Notes: generated by a model not told the origin, from the letters alone. Counted from the first letter of the stretch, positions 36,357 through 44,888 are shown. The stretch: DNA of 64,000 nt from Pseudomonas sp. AN-1 (GCF_034057115.1 NZ_CP139195.1:682001-746000); one strand, 5' to 3'. Translations and numbers: made by a program.

Positions 36357-39227
36357 TTACAGGGAGTTGTCCGTCTTGATCCGGGCCAGCCCGAAGCCGT
36401 GGGTCGCGGCGATGGCGCGGATCTGCTGTACCTGCTCGCGGCTGATATCGCCGTAGGAGTAATGCCGGCTCATGCCCGCCAGCCCCATCAGCACCGACTC
36501 GGCCATGCAGGCGTAGAGCTGTCCCTCGCCGAGATAGGCGCGCACGTTTTCCGCCAGGCCGTCGCCGAACGGGGTCTGCACGATGCCGCCGTGCATGTAG
36601 AGCAGGTCGGGACGCTGCGCCGCCACCGCCTGGTCGACGTTGAGCGGCACGGCGATATCGCAGACCACGCCGTTCTCGGCGAAATGCCCGGCCTGCAGGA
36701 AAGCCTGCGGCGCATTGGCTGCGCAGAGCACGATGCGCGCCTGGCGCAGGCTGTCGAGATCGTTGCCGACGACGATGAACGCCTCGTCCCCGAGGCGCTC
36801 GGCCACGAAACGGAACAGCCGGCGGCCGAGATCCGGAGCATCGCCATACAGCTGCAGCAACGCCTCGACCCCCTCCAGCTGCAGCAGGCGCCTGGCCAGC
36901 CGGTCGTGCTCGCTCGTGCCGGCACGAATCGAGCGTGCGGCATCCATGTAGATCAGCTCGGCAGTCTTCTCCAGGCGGCGCAGCGAGCCCTCGCGGCCGC
37001 TGCCGATCAGCAGCAGACGATCGACCTGCATCGACAGCAGCGAGGCGTAGGTCGAGGCGATGTTGCCGGCCGCGCCGACCACTGCGGCGGTCTCCCTGGC
37101 CAGGTCGATGCCCTGGCGGGCGCAGCCCTGCTCGATGGCCTCCAGCCCCATGCCGATGGTCAGGGCGTTGCCGGAGGTCAGCGCGACATCCGGGATCTGC
37201 AGGGACTGGCAGTTGTTGGTGACGATCGAGGTGTACATCCCCAGTCCGGCGATGCGGCAGCCGTCGGCGCGGGCATCGCGGATGCGTGCGGCGATCTCCT
37301 CGCGGATCGGCTGCAGGTCGCCGCTGGCCATGTATCCGGCCATTGCGCTGGAGTCCATGCACAGCGGATAGAGGGTGAACTCCACCGCCGTGCCCAGCCG
37401 CGAGCGAATGGTCACCGGGCCTATGGGCGCGGCCCTGCGCTCGGGAGCCGTGCGTTCGACGAAGGCGCGCTTCTGCTCCGCGTCGAGCACGGCGAGCGAA
37501 GGGTCGACGTCGCCGAGCATGCCGGTGTCGATCAGATGGTTGATGAAGGCCACCCTGGCTACCACCGGGGTGCCCTGCTCAGGCTTTGGGCGCGGGCTCT
37601 TCCCGCCGAAGCTCTCCTCGCGTGGCGGCACTTCGGGCAGCAGGTCGGCGCACACCGCCGCGGCCAGCGGCAGTGCATCGCGCCGGCGGAGCATCTCGCA
37701 GACCCGCTGCAGCGCCGCGAGCAGGCCGTCGATCTCGGCATGACTGATGCACGCCGGCGGCTCCAGGCGGATCACGTTGGCGTTGCTGCCCGACGGGGCC
37801 ACGCGCAGGTGCTCGTGCTGCAGCAGGTAGCCGGCGATCAGATAGCCGAGCGCATCGTTGTACTGCGCCGAGGCCTGCACCAGCGAGCTGCTGTCGCTCA
37901 GGTCGTGCAGCTCGATGCCGAGCAGCAGGCCGCGGCCGCGCACGTCGGCGATCACGTCCGGGTAGTACTCCCTGAGCTCGCACAGCGAAGCCTTGAGATA
38001 CTCGCCCTTGCTGCGGATGTCCTCGAGCATCGCCCCGCCGTCGGCCTGCAGGCGCTGCAGGGACTGCAGAGCCACGCGACAGGACAGGTCGTCTTCGGCG
38101 AAGGTCGAGCTGTGGATGTAGCTGAAGTCGGTTTCGTAGTGGCTGGCACGGATCAGCGTGGCGGCGATCTTAGTCAGGCCACCACCCAGCGCCTTGGACA
38201 GGCAGTAGTAGTCGCCGAGCAGGCGCAGCTGGCTGCTGGCCAGCAGCGTGCCGGTGCGGCCGAAGCCCGACTGCACCTCGTCGACGATCAGCGGACAACC
38301 CAGTTCGTTGCACAGCCGGCGCAGCGCCAGACAGGCTTCTGCGGGAATTTCGTGGATGCCGCCCTCGCCCTGGATCGGTTCGAGCAGTATCGCGGCGATG
38401 CTGCTGCACGGCTCCCGATGCAGCACCGGGCGCGCGCCGGCGAACTCCAGACTCAGCCAGTCGCGTCGGTGCCGCTGGCGCAGTTCCTCGAGCTGCAGGG
38501 GCTGCTCGGGGTCGACGAAATCGACATTCAGCCCGAAGCGGGCGAAAGGCTGGCGGTATTGCCGCCCGTAGGTGAGCTGCACACTGCTGACCAGCTTGCC
38601 GTGGAAGCTGCGCCGCATGGCGACGAACACCGGAGCGGCATGCAGCTGGGCCAGGTTGTGCTGGCGCACGGCCTCGGCCAGCTGGCGCAGGGTCACCGTG
38701 GTCAGGTGCGCCGGCAGCAGGCCGGCCGGCAGCTCGAGTTCGCCCACATCGAACTCGACGTACGCCTGCTGGCCGCCGGAAAGACCGGCCAGGACGAAGT
38801 CCCGCTGGTCGAAGGCGGCCTGCAAACGCTTCTGGCGGCTGAACTCGGCGTGCTTGATGGCGATCTCCACCGCTTCGGCGCCGCTGTTGGAGAAGGTCGA
38901 CACGAAGTGCTCGGCGCAGCCCAGCTCCTGGCCGAGCGCCTCGCTCAGCCGCCGCCCCAGCTCGCCGGCGGCCCTGCGCACCGACATCTGTGCGTTGAAG
39001 GGCGCCTGCTCGCGCAGCAGAGCGCAGAGCAGTTCGACCAGTTCGGGGTCGTTATGGCCGAACAGCGCGGCACCATAGCCGCCCAGGAAGTCGGTCACGG
39101 CCACCTCGGCTCCCGCGGCGTCACGGCGGAACAGCTTGCTGCCACTGGCACGATGGAACTGGCATTCCAGACCCAGCGCCTGCATCAGTTCGACGTAGCG
39201 GGGCCTTACATAGTCGCGGTAATCCAT
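36357..39227 (-). CDS. Fused class III aminotransferase and acyl-ACP-reductase-like protein
   Basis: 956 residues. Residues 1-515 are a class III PLP aminotransferase: SNSGAEAVEIAIKHA (113-127), LLEPIQGEGG (281-290), D316 of LIVDEVQSGFGRTG, and Schiff-base K345 in YCLSKALGGG. A proline-rich linker (532-553) leads to residues 555-956, which resemble cyanobacterial acyl-ACP reductase (AAR): GLGMYTSIVTNN (661-672), the nucleotide loop VVGAAGNIAS (716-725), HGGIVQTPF (879-887) and LYACMAES, whose C907 aligns with the acylated Cys294 of Synechococcus AAR. AAR gives a fatty aldehyde from acyl-ACP; an aminotransferase would turn it into a primary amine. A comparable reductase-aminotransferase pairing is proposed for TamH (tambjamine) and PigE (prodigiosin). 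Fourth from the end of the chain-building half of the operon. Confidence 0.85.
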   Translation of the reverse strand: MDYRDYVRPRYVELMQALGLECQFHRASGSKLFRRDAAGAEVAVTDFLGGYGAALFGHNDPELVELLCALLREQAPFNAQMSVRRAAGELGRRLSEALGQELGCAEHFVSTFSNSGAEAVEIAIKHAEFSRQKRLQAAFDQRDFVLAGLSGGQQAYVEFDVGELELPAGLLPAHLTTVTLRQLAEAVRQHNLAQLHAAPVFVAMRRSFHGKLVSSVQLTYGRQYRQPFARFGLNVDFVDPEQPLQLEELRQRHRRDWLSLEFAGARPVLHREPCSSIAAILLEPIQGEGGIHEIPAEACLALRRLCNELGCPLIVDEVQSGFGRTGTLLASSQLRLLGDYYCLSKALGGGLTKIAATLIRASHYETDFSYIHSSTFAEDDLSCRVALQSLQRLQADGGAMLEDIRSKGEYLKASLCELREYYPDVIADVRGRGLLLGIELHDLSDSSSLVQASAQYNDALGYLIAGYLLQHEHLRVAPSGSNANVIRLEPPACISHAEIDGLLAALQRVCEMLRRRDALPLAAAVCADLLPEVPPREESFGGKSPRPKPEQGTPVVARVAFINHLIDTGMLGDVDPSLAVLDAEQKRAFVERTAPERRAAPIGPVTIRSRLGTAVEFTLYPLCMDSSAMAGYMASGDLQPIREEIAARIRDARADGCRIAGLGMYTSIVTNNCQSLQIPDVALTSGNALTIGMGLEAIEQGCARQGIDLARETAAVVGAAGNIASTYASLLSMQVDRLLLIGSGREGSLRRLEKTAELIYMDAARSIRAGTSEHDRLARRLLQLEGVEALLQLYGDAPDLGRRLFRFVAERLGDEAFIVVGNDLDSLRQARIVLCAANAPQAFLQAGHFAENGVVCDIAVPLNVDQAVAAQRPDLLYMHGGIVQTPFGDGLAENVRAYLGEGQLYACMAESVLMGLAGMSRHYSYGDISREQVQQIRAIAATHGFGLARIKTDNSL

Positions 39228-39295
39228 TGGGACTCACATCCTTTCACTGAAGAGACAGCCCGCAGCCGGCAGTGGCCGCGCGCTGCGTGCGGGTA

Positions 39296-40498
39296 CTAGC
39301 TGGCCAGCTCGAGCCGGTAGCAGGCGCTGAAGCCGTTGTCGTCGCGGCCGACCACTGTGGCCCGGCGGATCGGTACCTCGCGTCCGCTGCCGACGACGAA
39401 GGGCAGCCGGTCGTCGACCGGATACCTCAGCCCGGCGAGCGGAGGCGCGTAGCCGGCCTGCATGGCGCTGCGAGCCAGAATCAGATCGACCAGGCTGGGT
39501 GCAGCACTGAGGATCCCGGTAAGCGGCTGCGCAGCGCCGACATGCGCGGCCGGGATCCGGCCCAGGCGGGCACTCAGCCGCCGGTCCTGCTCCGGCTCGC
39601 CGCTGGCAGTGCAGACCAGCAGGTCGGTCGACTCGGCCGGCAGCTGCAGGGCGTCGAGGTTGGCGTGCGCCGTCTGACCGACCAGGCACACGTGCGCCGC
39701 GGTCGGCAGATCCGCGCAGCGCTGCAGCACCAGTGCCGCGGCGCCCTCACCGGCAATGCCGCCCCGGCCGCGTTCGTCGAACGCCAGGAAGGCCTCGGTG
39801 CCATTGGCGGAAATGACTCCGGCGCGAACCAGCGCGGCGAGCGCCAGCGCGTCGAGTTCGCTGCCAGAGCCGACCACGATGGCGGCATCGATACGGCCGC
39901 TGCGCAGCGCGGCGCAGGCCTCGCGCAAGGCCGCCTGGTTGCCGGCGACGCCCTGCATGAAGGCGCTGCCCTCGCATTCCAGACGGTGGGCCAGGCTGAC
40001 CACCCCGAGCAGGCCGTTGCTGAGACTCTTCAGCACCAGGAAGGGGTCCAGGGCACGCTCATGCAGCACGCGCCGGCTGAGCCCGGCCTTGTCCAGACCG
40101 AGCTCGCTGGAGCAATCGCGCAGCAACTCGGCGTAGGCATCGAGCGAGGGATGGGTGTAGCCCCCCTGACAGCCATAGAGTCCCAGGCGCAGCCGCCCCT
40201 GCTGCGGATCGATCCCGGCCTCCGCGAGCGCCTGGCCGACCGCACTGACGCCCCAGGCCAGCGCCGGCGTGCAGTAGCGGTGCAGGTTGCGCGGCACCTC
40301 CTGACGGCAGCGCTGCTGGACGTCCTCGGCGACGTGGCCGAAGGCGACCACCCGCCGACTGTGGAAGTGCCTGGCACGCAGTGGTCCGATGCCGCTGCGC
40401 CCGGCCCGCGCGGCCGCCCAGAAGGGGGCGACGCCCCAGCCGGTGGCCAGCACGCAACCGGCACCGCTGATGGCGATCCGCTGATCGACGTGCTTCAT
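39296..40498 (-). CDS. Degenerate ketosynthase (chain-length-factor-like)
   Basis: 400 residues with the thiolase fold pattern (IAISGAGCVLATGWGVAPFW at the start, ALVLQRCADLPTAA-type strands, NGFSACYRLELAS at the end) but without catalytic residues. At the nucleophile position it reads CEGSAFMQGVAGNQAALREA with no Cys in place; the NAHGTST His region reads LLVCTASGEPEQDRR; the GH motif is replaced by HVGAAQPLTG. Such proteins act as non-catalytic partners of active ketosynthases in type II systems. Its ATG overlaps the TGA of the active ketosynthase at 40495 (ATGA), the classic KS-CLF coupling. Confidence 0.75.
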   Translation of the reverse strand: MKHVDQRIAISGAGCVLATGWGVAPFWAAARAGRSGIGPLRARHFHSRRVVAFGHVAEDVQQRCRQEVPRNLHRYCTPALAWGVSAVGQALAEAGIDPQQGRLRLGLYGCQGGYTHPSLDAYAELLRDCSSELGLDKAGLSRRVLHERALDPFLVLKSLSNGLLGVVSLAHRLECEGSAFMQGVAGNQAALREACAALRSGRIDAAIVVGSGSELDALALAALVRAGVISANGTEAFLAFDERGRGGIAGEGAAALVLQRCADLPTAAHVCLVGQTAHANLDALQLPAESTDLLVCTASGEPEQDRRLSARLGRIPAAHVGAAQPLTGILSAAPSLVDLILARSAMQAGYAPPLAGLRYPVDDRLPFVVGSGREVPIRRATVVGRDDNGFSACYRLELAS

Positions 40499-41793
40499 CC
40501 TCGGCTCTCCCGGTATTTGCCCAGCACCAGCGACGCGTTGAGGCCGCCGAAACCGAACGAGTTGCTGAGCGCTACCTGCACCGGGCGGCTGACCGCCCGC
40601 TGCGCGCAGTAGTCCAGATCGCAGTCGGGGTCCGGGTGCTGCAGGTTGAGGGTCGGCGGAATGCGATCGTCGCGGCAGGAAAGCGCCGTGACGATGAACT
40701 CGGGTGCCCCCGCCGCGGCGATCAGATGGCCGAACTGCGACTTGTTGGCGCAAACAGCCAGCTGGCGGTAATGCTCCTCCTCGGCGAACACGTTCTTGAT
40801 CGCCAGGGTTTCCGCCACATCGTTGAGCGGCGTGGACGTCCCGTGGGCATTGACCAGATCGACCTGCCGCGGCCGCACACCGGCATCCTCCAGAGCCGCG
40901 CGCATGGCCAGGGCAGCGCCGCGTCCCTGCGGATCCGGAGCGGTGACCTTGTAGCCATCCAGACTGCTGCCATAGCCGAGCACCTCGGCATAGGGCGTGG
41001 CGCCACGGGCCAGCGCCCGTTCCAGCCGCTCGAGGACCACGAAGCCACCGCCTTCGCCGGCGACCAGGCCGCTGCGGTCGCGATCGAACGGCCGACACAG
41101 CTCGCTGCCCCAGCGCTGCTCGCTGCTGACGGCACCCAGCAGGTAAAGCGCGCTCATGGTGTCGAGATTGAGCACCGAATCGGCCCCGCCGGCCACGGCG
41201 ACATCCACCTCGCCGCGCCGGATCATCCGGAAGGCATTGCCGATCGCCTGCGCAGCGCCCGCACAGGCGCTGCTGACGTTGAGCACCGGGCCTTCGCAGG
41301 AGAAGTCCGCGGCGATCAGCCGCGACAGCCGGTCGTTGGCCTGTCGCAGCGAGCCATCCGCGTGGACCTGCGCAGAACGCTGCATCAGGTGGCGCCAGTC
41401 CGCCCCCTGGCCGCCATCGGCGGGCAGCGCCAGACGCATGTCGGCGAGCATGTGCTGGGGCGCACCGGATGCCGTCAGCACCGCGGCACGGCTGAGTTCG
41501 CTGACGGCCAGGCCGCTGTCGGCGACCGCCTGGGTGGCGGCGATCCAGCCAAGGCGACTGCGTTTCTCCATGGGCATGTCCCACGCCGGATGCCCCTGCA
41601 GTCCGGACGACAGGCGCGTTATGTCGACGGCCGCGGCGAACCGCACCGGGAAGCCGCCGTCCTCGATTTCCTCCGGTTGCCAGGGCGCTACGCAGTGCCT
41701 GCCGAGCAGCATCTGCTGCCACATGTCCTGCCATTGGAAACCGAAGCCGGTCACCGCCCCCATCCCGGTGATCACCACCCTTGCTCCGTTCAT
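40495..41793 (-). CDS. Beta-ketoacyl-ACP synthase (FabF-type), active
   Basis: 432 residues. RVVITGMGAVTGFGFQW opens the fold; the nucleophile is C177 (LNVSSACAGAAQAI), with H317 (VNAHGTSTPLND) and H356 (NKSQFGHLIAAAG), and SNSFGFGGLNASLVLGK at the end. It condenses malonyl-ACP with an acyl chain. AAGGAG precedes ATG 41793, which overlaps the stop of the preceding ketosynthase-like gene. With the degenerate protein encoded next it should form a KS-CLF heterodimer. Complete length for FabF/KS II. Confidence 0.92.
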   Translation of the reverse strand: MNGARVVITGMGAVTGFGFQWQDMWQQMLLGRHCVAPWQPEEIEDGGFPVRFAAAVDITRLSSGLQGHPAWDMPMEKRSRLGWIAATQAVADSGLAVSELSRAAVLTASGAPQHMLADMRLALPADGGQGADWRHLMQRSAQVHADGSLRQANDRLSRLIAADFSCEGPVLNVSSACAGAAQAIGNAFRMIRRGEVDVAVAGGADSVLNLDTMSALYLLGAVSSEQRWGSELCRPFDRDRSGLVAGEGGGFVVLERLERALARGATPYAEVLGYGSSLDGYKVTAPDPQGRGAALAMRAALEDAGVRPRQVDLVNAHGTSTPLNDVAETLAIKNVFAEEEHYRQLAVCANKSQFGHLIAAAGAPEFIVTALSCRDDRIPPTLNLQHPDPDCDLDYCAQRAVSRPVQVALSNSFGFGGLNASLVLGKYRESRG

Positions 41794-42851
41794 GCCTTCT
41801 CCTTCCAGGTGATTGCCAGCAGCATGGCGTCGCAGTGCCCTGCCCGGCTGACACTCGGCAGCAGCACATGGCGCAGGCGGGGCTCGCGTTCATGACGCGG
41901 ATCGCCGATCAGGGCAGCGATCTCGGTAGCAAGGCCGCTGGCGCCCAGTTCGCCGGTTACCTCCCGGGTATCGCGCAGGACGGCACAGGCAGCGAAGGGC
42001 TCGCTGGCGGCAAGATCGGGGACGCTGCCGCCCAGCCAGTCGATGTCGCGCGGCGTCAGGCGCTCCGCCTGCAGCGCCTGATGCACGGCCTGCTGCAGCA
42101 CTGCCGGGCGGCGCTGCGGGTCGGCACTGAAGCCACGGCCGTAACCGGCCACCCGCACCTCGAGGCCTTCGAGCGGCGGCTGGGCGGCCAGCAGCAGTGC
42201 CGCGGCCCCCTCCCCGTACAGCACGTCCTGGCCCGGCTCGTCGCGCAGGAACAGGGCCGGCGTCAGGTTCGGGCTGCAGCTGACCGACAGCGCCGCATCG
42301 GCCCGCCCCTCGGCGATTTCCGCAACCGCCTCGATCAGCGCATCGAAGCCGGCACCGACCTGCGCGCAATAGCCCGCCATGACGCCCCGGCAGTCCAGCG
42401 CTTCGGCGACATAGGCCATGACCGAGCTGTTGAGCAGGGTCAACGCGTGTAGCGGCGGGGTGTTGGCCAGCAGCTGCGCAAGAAGCCTGTCCGGCTCGCG
42501 CTCGATGGCTTCGACCGCATCCCAGCAGGGACTGGGCGCGTCAACCTCGGGTATCGCCGCCGTTAGCCCTACCCGCTGCGCCGGCAGTCGCAACTCGTGC
42601 AGAGCCGGCGCCAGTCGTGCGGCGCAGTGCAGCAGGCGCAGCCCCTGCGGCTCGACGCTGCGCTGGATCTTGCGGTCGAACAGATCCGCCGGCAGCCGCG
42701 GAGCCGCCACGGCATGCGCCGTTCGCTCGGCGGCGAACGGCAGAAGCCGCGGCTGTGGCACCGCGCCGTGGAGATCGCCGGCCTCGCTGCCGGCGGCATT
42801 GAGTATGGAGGCCGCCACCAGGTACACCGGCCTTCCCTGCAACATGGTCAT
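41790..42851 (-). CDS. Ketosynthase-like protein keeping Cys but lacking both His motifs
   Basis: 353 residues, shorter than a normal ketosynthase. VYLVAASILNAAGSEAGDLH replaces the usual start. A Cys is kept at the nucleophile position (MAGYCAQVGAGFDALIEAVA, C162), but NAHGTST is replaced by LGGSVPDLAASEP and the GH region by GELGASGLATEIAAL. It may be a chain-length-factor-type partner or an acyl-transfer protein. ATG 42851 is chosen because GGGAGGG lies about eight bases upstream; a TTG two codons earlier overlaps the previous stop. Pairs in order with the active ketosynthase at 42854. Confidence 0.7.
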   Translation of the reverse strand: MTMLQGRPVYLVAASILNAAGSEAGDLHGAVPQPRLLPFAAERTAHAVAAPRLPADLFDRKIQRSVEPQGLRLLHCAARLAPALHELRLPAQRVGLTAAIPEVDAPSPCWDAVEAIEREPDRLLAQLLANTPPLHALTLLNSSVMAYVAEALDCRGVMAGYCAQVGAGFDALIEAVAEIAEGRADAALSVSCSPNLTPALFLRDEPGQDVLYGEGAAALLLAAQPPLEGLEVRVAGYGRGFSADPQRRPAVLQQAVHQALQAERLTPRDIDWLGGSVPDLAASEPFAACAVLRDTREVTGELGASGLATEIAALIGDPRHEREPRLRHVLLPSVSRAGHCDAMLLAITWKEKA

Positions 42852-42853
42852 GC

Positions 42854-44128
42854 TCAAGCCCTCCCCAGCACGATGGAACTGTTGATGCCGCCGAAGCCGA
42901 AGGAGTTGGACAGCACCACATTCACCGACTGGCGCCTGGGCTCGGTCAGGAATTTCAGCTCGGGAAACTGGGCGCCATCCGGACAGTAGTTCAGCGTCGG
43001 CAGGAGCACGCCATCGCGCAGGCTGATCAGCGAAAGCACCGCCTCGATGGCGCCGCTGCCGGCCAGCGAGTGGCCGACGGCCGACTTGTTGGCGGTGAGG
43101 GTGATGGCATCCAGCTGTTCGCCAAAGACCCGCTTGAGAGCCAGGGCCTCGCAGCTGTCATTGACCTGAGTCGAGGTGCCATGGGTATTCACGTGCTGCA
43201 CGGCATGCGGCAGCAGACCGGCATCCTCTATCGCCTCCTCCATGCAGCGCGCGTACTTGCTGCCATCCTTGCTGCTGGCCGTCATCTTCTCCGCCTCGCA
43301 GTGGTTGGCATAACCCAGTACCCGGCCGAGCACGTGCGCCCCGCGGCGTTCGGCGTGTTCGCGCGACTCCAGGACCAGAAAGGCAGCCCCCTCGCTGAGC
43401 ACGAAACCGCTGCGGTCGCGCATGAACGGTCGACTCTGCCGCTCGGGTGGCAGCTCGCTCTGCTGGCACAGCGCGCCGAGGCTGCCGAACATGTAATAGG
43501 GCAGCTCGTTGGCCATCAGCTCGACGGCGCCGCACAGTGCAAGGTCGATCTCGCCACGCTCGATCGCCCGGTAGGCGCTGCCGATGGCCACTGTTCCGGC
43601 TGCGCAGGCGTCGGAATGGGTGGAAATGTGGTCGCTGATCCCCAGCTCTGCGGCCAGCTGGAAGGTCTGCTGGTCGACCCGCCGCGAGAACACCGGCTCG
43701 ATGTCCGGCTGCTGCCCGAGGAGACGGTCGAGGTCCAGGCAGTCATCGTTCAGGCACATGCCAAGGCGGTCGAGATCCTGGACGTTGGCGCAGTACTTGT
43801 TGGCGCCGAGGAAAAGGCCGCTGCGGCTCCCCCCGAACGCATTCGCCGTCAGCCCGGCGTGGCCCAGAGCCTGTCTGGCGACATAGGTCGCCAGCACGCA
43901 CTGCCGCGGGGGTACGACCGGATCGCCGTCATAGGCGTCGAACATGTGCAGCCACTGCTCGTCATCGAGATAGCCGGCCGCCGTGTTCGGAAAACCGAGC
44001 TCCTCGAACAATGGGTGGCTGCGAACGCAGGAGCGATTCTCGCAGATCCGCCGAAACAGACTGTCGCCGTCCAGCACCGTGGGAGCCACCAGACCGTAGC
44101 CGGTGACGCAGACTTCGCGCGCCCGCAT
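42854..44128 (-). CDS. Beta-ketoacyl-ACP synthase, active
   Basis: 424 residues. EVCVTGYGLVAPTVLDGDSL starts the fold; C175 (HSDACAAGTVAIGSA), H316 (VNTHGTSTQVND) and H353 (NKSAVGHSLAGSG) form the catalytic triad; SNSFGFGGINSSIVLGRA ends it. A long acidic insertion near 35-75 (SHPLFEELGFPNTAAGYLDD) is unlike FabF and gives it a different entrance. First condensing enzyme of the operon, nine bases after the carrier-protein stop, with GGGG before ATG 44128. Differs enough from the ketosynthase at 40495 to suggest a distinct chain length or starter preference. Confidence 0.9.
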   Translation of the reverse strand: MRAREVCVTGYGLVAPTVLDGDSLFRRICENRSCVRSHPLFEELGFPNTAAGYLDDEQWLHMFDAYDGDPVVPPRQCVLATYVARQALGHAGLTANAFGGSRSGLFLGANKYCANVQDLDRLGMCLNDDCLDLDRLLGQQPDIEPVFSRRVDQQTFQLAAELGISDHISTHSDACAAGTVAIGSAYRAIERGEIDLALCGAVELMANELPYYMFGSLGALCQQSELPPERQSRPFMRDRSGFVLSEGAAFLVLESREHAERRGAHVLGRVLGYANHCEAEKMTASSKDGSKYARCMEEAIEDAGLLPHAVQHVNTHGTSTQVNDSCEALALKRVFGEQLDAITLTANKSAVGHSLAGSGAIEAVLSLISLRDGVLLPTLNYCPDGAQFPELKFLTEPRRQSVNVVLSNSFGFGGINSSIVLGRA

Positions 44129-44136
44129 GGCGGCCC

Positions 44137-44706
44137 CTAGACGCGTTCTTGCAGGTTGGCAGCGACGAATTTCTCGACCAGCAGCCGGGAAACCTGATCG
44201 CCGTCGGCAGGACTCAGGCGTGCGCTGCAGGAGCTGCATACCACCAGGTTCTGCGGGCTGAGGCTGGCATGCTTGCCGCCGCACTGGGGGCAGGATTCCG
44301 GCAGGTGATCGAAGAGGTTGCGACACTGGGCAGCCCAGTTGCGGACCGTCGTGGCGGCGAAGACATCGGCCGGCTTCATGCCCGGGCGCAACTGGCCATC
44401 GGCATAGGCGTTCAGGCTCCCCTCGAGCAGCGCCTTGCCGGCCGGGGTCAGGCCGCCGGCGTCGACGAATGCCTGCAGATCGCCGCATACTGCAGCGGCG
44501 TGGTCCAGTACGCTGGTCTTGGGCAGGACGCAGCCGTAGCGTCTGCCGAGCTGAAAGCTCAGATCGACGATGTCCAGGGAGTCGGCGGAGAGATCCTCGA
44601 CGATGCTGCTGTCGGCCTCGATATCCTCGATGTCGAGAACCAGCAACTGGGCAAGGATCTCCCGCGTGCTCGCGATTACGGATTCCAGTTCCAGGGGGTT
44701 GTTCAA
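44137..44706 (-). CDS. Acyl carrier protein fused to a zinc ribbon
   Basis: 189 residues. Residues 1-85 are an acyl carrier domain with the phosphopantetheine site D42-S43-L44 (VEDLSADSLDIVDLSFQLGR). Residues ~125-165 hold a C4 zinc-ribbon pattern (C139-P-Q-C142 ... C157-S-S-C160). The combination is unusual: bacterial ACPs are normally 75-90 residues. The start is TTG 44706 because GGAG lies seven bases upstream and no ATG is available before the domain. First gene of the eleven-gene operon, 83 bp downstream of the MerR-type promoter. The zinc ribbon may dock one of the condensing enzymes; that is inference. Confidence 0.85.
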   Translation of the reverse strand: MNNPLELESVIASTREILAQLLVLDIEDIEADSSIVEDLSADSLDIVDLSFQLGRRYGCVLPKTSVLDHAAAVCGDLQAFVDAGGLTPAGKALLEGSLNAYADGQLRPGMKPADVFAATTVRNWAAQCRNLFDHLPESCPQCGGKHASLSPQNLVVCSSCSARLSPADGDQVSRLLVEKFVAANLQERV

Positions 44707-44788
44707 AGTCCTGCTCCTTGTCTGTCCATAGCCGTAACCCGATAGTTACGTCACGGTGAATGACCTGCCCCAACCAGGGCGCGCGCAC

Positions 44789-44818
44789 TCTAAACTCTCT
44801 CCCTAGGGGCAGAGTCAA
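44789..44818 (-). promoter_or_regulatory. MerR-type promoter of the eleven-gene biosynthetic operon
   Basis: Minus strand TTGACT, an 18-bp spacer (CTGCCCCTAGGGAGAGAG) with a CTC..CCCTAGGG..GAG dyad, and TTTAGA. Matches the quinone reductase promoter at 29366-29395 in hexamers, spacing and dyad ends. 83 bp upstream of the carrier-protein start. Confidence 0.75.
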
Positions 44819-44888
44819 CCGCGCAGAAGCTGATGGCAGACGGCCGGAAGGCCGTGCAGGAAGTCGGCAGCCCGACCCAGAACACAAA

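Noticed and set aside
34849-37362. An apparent 837-residue SDR fusion protein
   Set aside because: Only the C-terminal 254 residues are SDR; the rest is out of frame with FabG and the fusion gene. The internal ATG 35613 overlaps the fabG stop.
42854-44887. An apparent 677-residue ketosynthase with an N-terminal extension
   Set aside because: The extra N-terminal codons overlap the carrier-protein gene in another frame; ATG 44128 gives the normal ketosynthase N-terminus.
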